From Propionibacteriaceae bacterium (GTDB lineage: Bacteria; Actinomycetota; Actinomycetes; Propionibacteriales; Propionibacteriaceae), in contig DAIEHO010000121.1 in NCBI GenBank assembly GCA_027353565.1, forward strand, positions 1 to 8,006: a stretch of 8,006 nucleotides of DNA, read 5' to 3'. Shown here one piece after another: positions 6,168 to 8,006 of the stretch (its first letter is position 1; the number at the start of each line of letters is the position of its first letter). A program made the translations under genes and the position numbers. The notes below the pieces were generated by a model. It was not told the origin of the DNA. It saw nothing but the letters and a program-made list of their open reading frames with translations, and made no database searches.

Positions 6168-6875
6168 TCACTCGGCGGTCGTGGTCTCCTCGCCGGGGGC
6201 GCTGGCGAGCAGCCCGTACAGCGCACGCTTGGTGTCGGCCAGGATGGCCTGCGCCTTGGTCACGATCTCGGGATCGCCCGACATCATGATCGGCTTGAGT
6301 GCCATGCTCATCTCGCCGAACGTGCGCCACATGGCGCCCGCGTCGACGCGGGCTGAGCCCTCGTCGGCCCAGTCGTCCCAGACCTTGGCAGTGTCAGCGT
6401 GGACCTCGGGGGCCTCGCGGCCCGCGCTGGTCAGGCGGAACGCCCGTGAGCCCTCGTTGTCGAAGACCTCGATGAGGCCCTCGTCCTCGAGCTGGTTCAA
6501 GGCGGGGTAGACCGCCCCCGGGCTGGGGCGCCAGGCACCTCCGCTGCGCTCGTTGAGCGTGGAGATGATCTGGTAGCCGTTGCGCGGCTCCTCGGAGAGG
6601 AGCTGCAGGATGGCCGTACGGACGTCGCCGCGCCGTGCGCGACCCCGCCCGAAATGGCCCCTCGGGCCGAACGGGCCGCGGCCCATGGGGCCACCGGGTC
6701 CGAACGGACCGCCAGGCCCGAACGGGCCTCCGGGACCCATCGGGCCTCCAGGCCCCATGGGGCCGGCTCCGAAGCGTCCGCCTGGGCCGAAGCCTGCCGC
6801 GAACTCTGAGCGGTTCTCGTCGCGGCGCCCGCGCTCGGCGGGACCGCAGTCATGATGATGGTGTGCGTGGAACAT
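6168..6875 (-). CDS. PadR-family transcriptional repressor with His-rich and Gly/Pro-rich N-terminal extension
   Basis: 235 residues from the ATG read at 6875-6873, set by an excellent Shine-Dalgarno GGAGGA (6886-6881) 5 bases upstream. Residues 1-10 are MFHAHHHHDC, with five His and one Cys. Residues 29-72 are a collagen-like low-complexity run of PMGPGGP/PFGPGGP units. The winged-helix domain is about 82-155, with the PadR signature RNGYQIISTLNERSGGAWRPSPGAVYPALNQLEDEGLIE (98-136). The C-terminal helical part (160-225) would give the dimer interface. PadR proteins are usually repressors that respond to small molecules; the ligand here is unknown. Gly/Pro-rich extensions occur in other actinobacterial PadR proteins; the His cluster suggests metal binding, which is inference. 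The promoter carries palindromes consistent with autorepression. The gene follows oleate hydratase on the same strand. Confidence 0.93.
   Translation of the reverse strand: MFHAHHHHDCGPAERGRRDENRSEFAAGFGPGGRFGAGPMGPGGPMGPGGPFGPGGPFGPGGPMGRGPFGPRGHFGRGRARRGDVRTAILQLLSEEPRNGYQIISTLNERSGGAWRPSPGAVYPALNQLEDEGLIEVFDNEGSRAFRLTSAGREAPEVHADTAKVWDDWADEGSARVDAGAMWRTFGEMSMALKPIMMSGDPEIVTKAQAILADTKRALYGLLASAPGEETTTAE
6660..6770 (-). repeat. Low-complexity Gly/Pro coding repeat inside the PadR-family gene
   Basis: Encodes residues 36-72, mainly six-residue units of the form PMGPGG or PFGPGG, with 18-bp unit spacing in the DNA. Central units are nearly identical at DNA level, so unit number could vary between strains by slippage. 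It lies before the winged-helix domain and is probably a flexible linker. Confidence 0.8.
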
Positions 6876-6931
6876 GTAAGTCCTCCAGTGGATTCGGTTC
6901 GTAGGTGCGCCATGCACCTTCACTGAAGATA

Positions 6932-6960
6932 AAGATATATCGAAAGACCTATCGATACAA
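6932..6960 (-). promoter_or_regulatory. padR-family gene promoter with two overlapping palindromic operator candidates
   Basis: On the minus strand, TTGTAT (6960-6955) and TATCTT (6937-6932) are separated by exactly 17 bases, a good -35/-10 pair, with a start near 6925 and a leader of about 50 nt. A second TATCTT follows at 6931-6926. Two 8-bp palindromes sit on them: TATCGATA (6950-6957) over the -35 and GATATATC (6934-6941) over the -10, centres 16 bp apart. This is an AT-rich island in GC-rich DNA. Short AT-rich palindromes are typical PadR sites, so autorepression is likely. Confidence 0.65.
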
Positions 6961-6980
6961 CCCTGAGGTGACCCTGACCC

Positions 6981-6996
6981 GGTCGTGGTGCCGACC
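6981..6996 (-). terminator. Weak hairpin downstream of oleate hydratase
   Basis: GGTCG (6981-6985) pairs with CGACC (6992-6996) around a 6-base loop, 34 bases after the oleate hydratase stop. The stem is only 5 bp and has no U-tract. Termination here would be poor, so readthrough into the PadR-family gene is possible. Confidence 0.25.
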
Positions 6997-7029
6997 CCGA
7001 CCAGATGCCGAGGTCTTCGAGTCATCGCG

Positions 7030-8006
7030 TCAGCGGAACATCGTGACCGCCGCCTTGGCGAGGATGCGCGGGTCCTTCTCATAGTGGTGGAGCCGCGTGA
7101 GCCTCTCAAGAGGCAGGCCGAGAAGCGTGTACACGGCGACCTGCGCCGCCCGTACCGAGTACTGCTCCGTGAAGACCATGTCGAACGGCATCTCCACGAA
7201 CTGGCTGATGAACGCGAGGTTCTTCGAGCCGGGCGGTACGACCTGCGGCCGGTCGCCCACTGCCCGTCGGGCGAACAGGGCGCTCGCGTAGGGCATGTGG
7301 GCGGGTACGACGTTGATGACGGAGTCCCAGATCGCGCCTGCTCGTCCCGAGATCCTCTCCGACCGCGTGTCGACCCTGTCCAGCTGTCCCAATGTCTCCG
7401 CCAGCATCTCGCGGCCGGTCATGTCGAGGAACGGCTTCGGGACGACGTCACCCATGCGGCGGGGGTACAGCGCGTATCCCCAGAACACCGTCTCGCTCGG
7501 CCTCTGAGCGGCGAAGTGGGGCTGCTGATGGATGACGAGGGAGAGGACGGCGGTGCTGTCGACGAAGGTGTTCAGGGCGTTCCCCGGAGTCTGCCGGGTG
7601 ATGGCGGTGATCTCGTCGATGAGGAGATGGTTGCTGGTCGTGACCGAGAAGCTCGTCCACTCGCTCTGGGTCCGGTCGGCGAAGAAGGCGTCAGGGTCGC
7701 CCAGCCACGGGAAGCGCTCCGTCGCGCGCTTCCACAGCGCCGCGGACGGGGGATGGCGGAGGTCCTCGACGATGGGCGTGTCGAGGTCTCCGAGCGAGGA
7801 CGAGTCCGCGATCGACCCGTTGGTGCACATCACGAGATCCCCGTCGGCGACGGCGATCAGGCTGGCCGAGTCGGGTTCGGCCACGAGCTCGTACCGCAGT
7901 CCGACGACCTCGATCCGGCCGTTGGCCGCCGCCTCGTCGGAGAAGACGAGCTCGGTGACCATGCAGCCGGTCACGAACGTCACGCCTCTGCCCTCGAGCC
8001 AGGCTC
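7030..8006 (-). CDS. ohyA: Oleate hydratase (MCRA family), C-terminal part (5' end beyond right edge)
   Basis: 325 codons and the stop (7032-7030) are visible; the reading frame stays open to the window edge (WLEGRGVTFVTG). Oleate hydratases are FAD-binding enzymes of about 530-650 residues that add water to the cis-9 double bond of unsaturated fatty acids, giving 10-hydroxy fatty acids. Family-typical segments in order are LVMCTNGSIADSSSLGDLDTP, LSLVIHQQPHF, ETVFWGYALYP, KPFLDMTGREMLAETLGQL, VPAHMPYASALFARR, GDRPQVVPPGSKNLAFISQF, and VFTEQYSVRAAQVAVYTLLG. The N-terminal FAD-binding motif and probably the catalytic Glu/Tyr are off-window, so activity cannot be checked. The N-terminal GTG at 7983 is internal, not the true start. 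The PadR-family gene follows on the same strand after 154 bp. Confidence 0.92.
   Translation of the reverse strand, partial: AWLEGRGVTFVTGCMVTELVFSDEAAANGRIEVVGLRYELVAEPDSASLIAVADGDLVMCTNGSIADSSSLGDLDTPIVEDLRHPPSAALWKRATERFPWLGDPDAFFADRTQSEWTSFSVTTSNHLLIDEITAITRQTPGNALNTFVDSTAVLSLVIHQQPHFAAQRPSETVFWGYALYPRRMGDVVPKPFLDMTGREMLAETLGQLDRVDTRSERISGRAGAIWDSVINVVPAHMPYASALFARRAVGDRPQVVPPGSKNLAFISQFVEMPFDMVFTEQYSVRAAQVAVYTLLGLPLERLTRLHHYEKDPRILAKAAVTMFR

Noticed and set aside
6660..6770. CRISPR-like or satellite tandem repeat
   Set aside because: The 18-bp units are in frame and encode the Gly/Pro arm of the PadR-family protein; there are no spacers.
6497..6913. 138-codon open frame on the minus strand starting in the padR-family leader
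   Set aside because: Out of frame over the PadR coding region, no family resemblance and no Shine-Dalgarno; its start ATG lies in a small GGTGC/GCACC leader hairpin.
6876..7109. N-terminal extension of the PadR-family gene to 7109
   Set aside because: It would cover the promoter region and overlap the end of the oleate hydratase gene; the Shine-Dalgarno 5 bases before ATG 6875 is decisive.

Overview
The window is high-GC, gene-dense DNA with strong G/C third-position bias, actinobacterial TANNNT -10 elements, several GTG starts and actinobacterial-type versions of every recognisable protein. An actinobacterium is well supported. A member of Propionibacteriales/Nocardioidaceae is my guess from general protein flavour only. 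No mobile element, tRNA, rRNA or CRISPR array is visible.

Left part (1-4742), core translation block. A DUF349 protein (partial, minus strand, 1-644) is divergent from a plus-strand block. That block is a glyoxalase II-like metallo-beta-lactamase-fold hydrolase (676-1362), hisS (1359-2696, overlapping it by GTGA) and aspS (2891-4681). Only 31 bp separate the divergent starts; they hold a -10 hexamer placed so that the hydrolase mRNA is probably leaderless. Between hisS and aspS lies a large two-stem hairpin (2721-2804), followed by a separate aspS promoter. aspS ends at a bidirectional hairpin terminator (4695-4742) facing a convergent minus-strand gene.

Right part (4748-8006), all on the minus strand. 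Reading in the direction of transcription: the C-terminal part of an oleate hydratase (8006-7030, open at the window edge); a PadR-family repressor with a His-rich, Gly/Pro-rich N-terminal extension (6875-6168), whose promoter carries two 8-bp palindromes over its -35 and -10; a terminator hairpin (6150-6119); then a two-gene operon of a ribbon-helix-helix regulator (6065-5601) and a DUF4097 beta-repeat protein (5584-4748).

The most interesting element is the regulator/DUF4097 operon. Its upstream region contains four copies of TGACRYCA/TGACGCCA-type octamers in exact 11-bp register (offsets 0, 11, 22, 44), ending at the regulator start codon. This is what a cooperative, autoregulating ribbon-helix-helix operator would look like. 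The DUF4097 protein has about nine [ST]GxGD[IV] repeats and no signal peptide or membrane segment, so it looks cytosolic and its role is unknown. No gap of more than 300 bases lacks a gene; the largest are 2697-2890 (194 bp) and 6876-7029 (154 bp).
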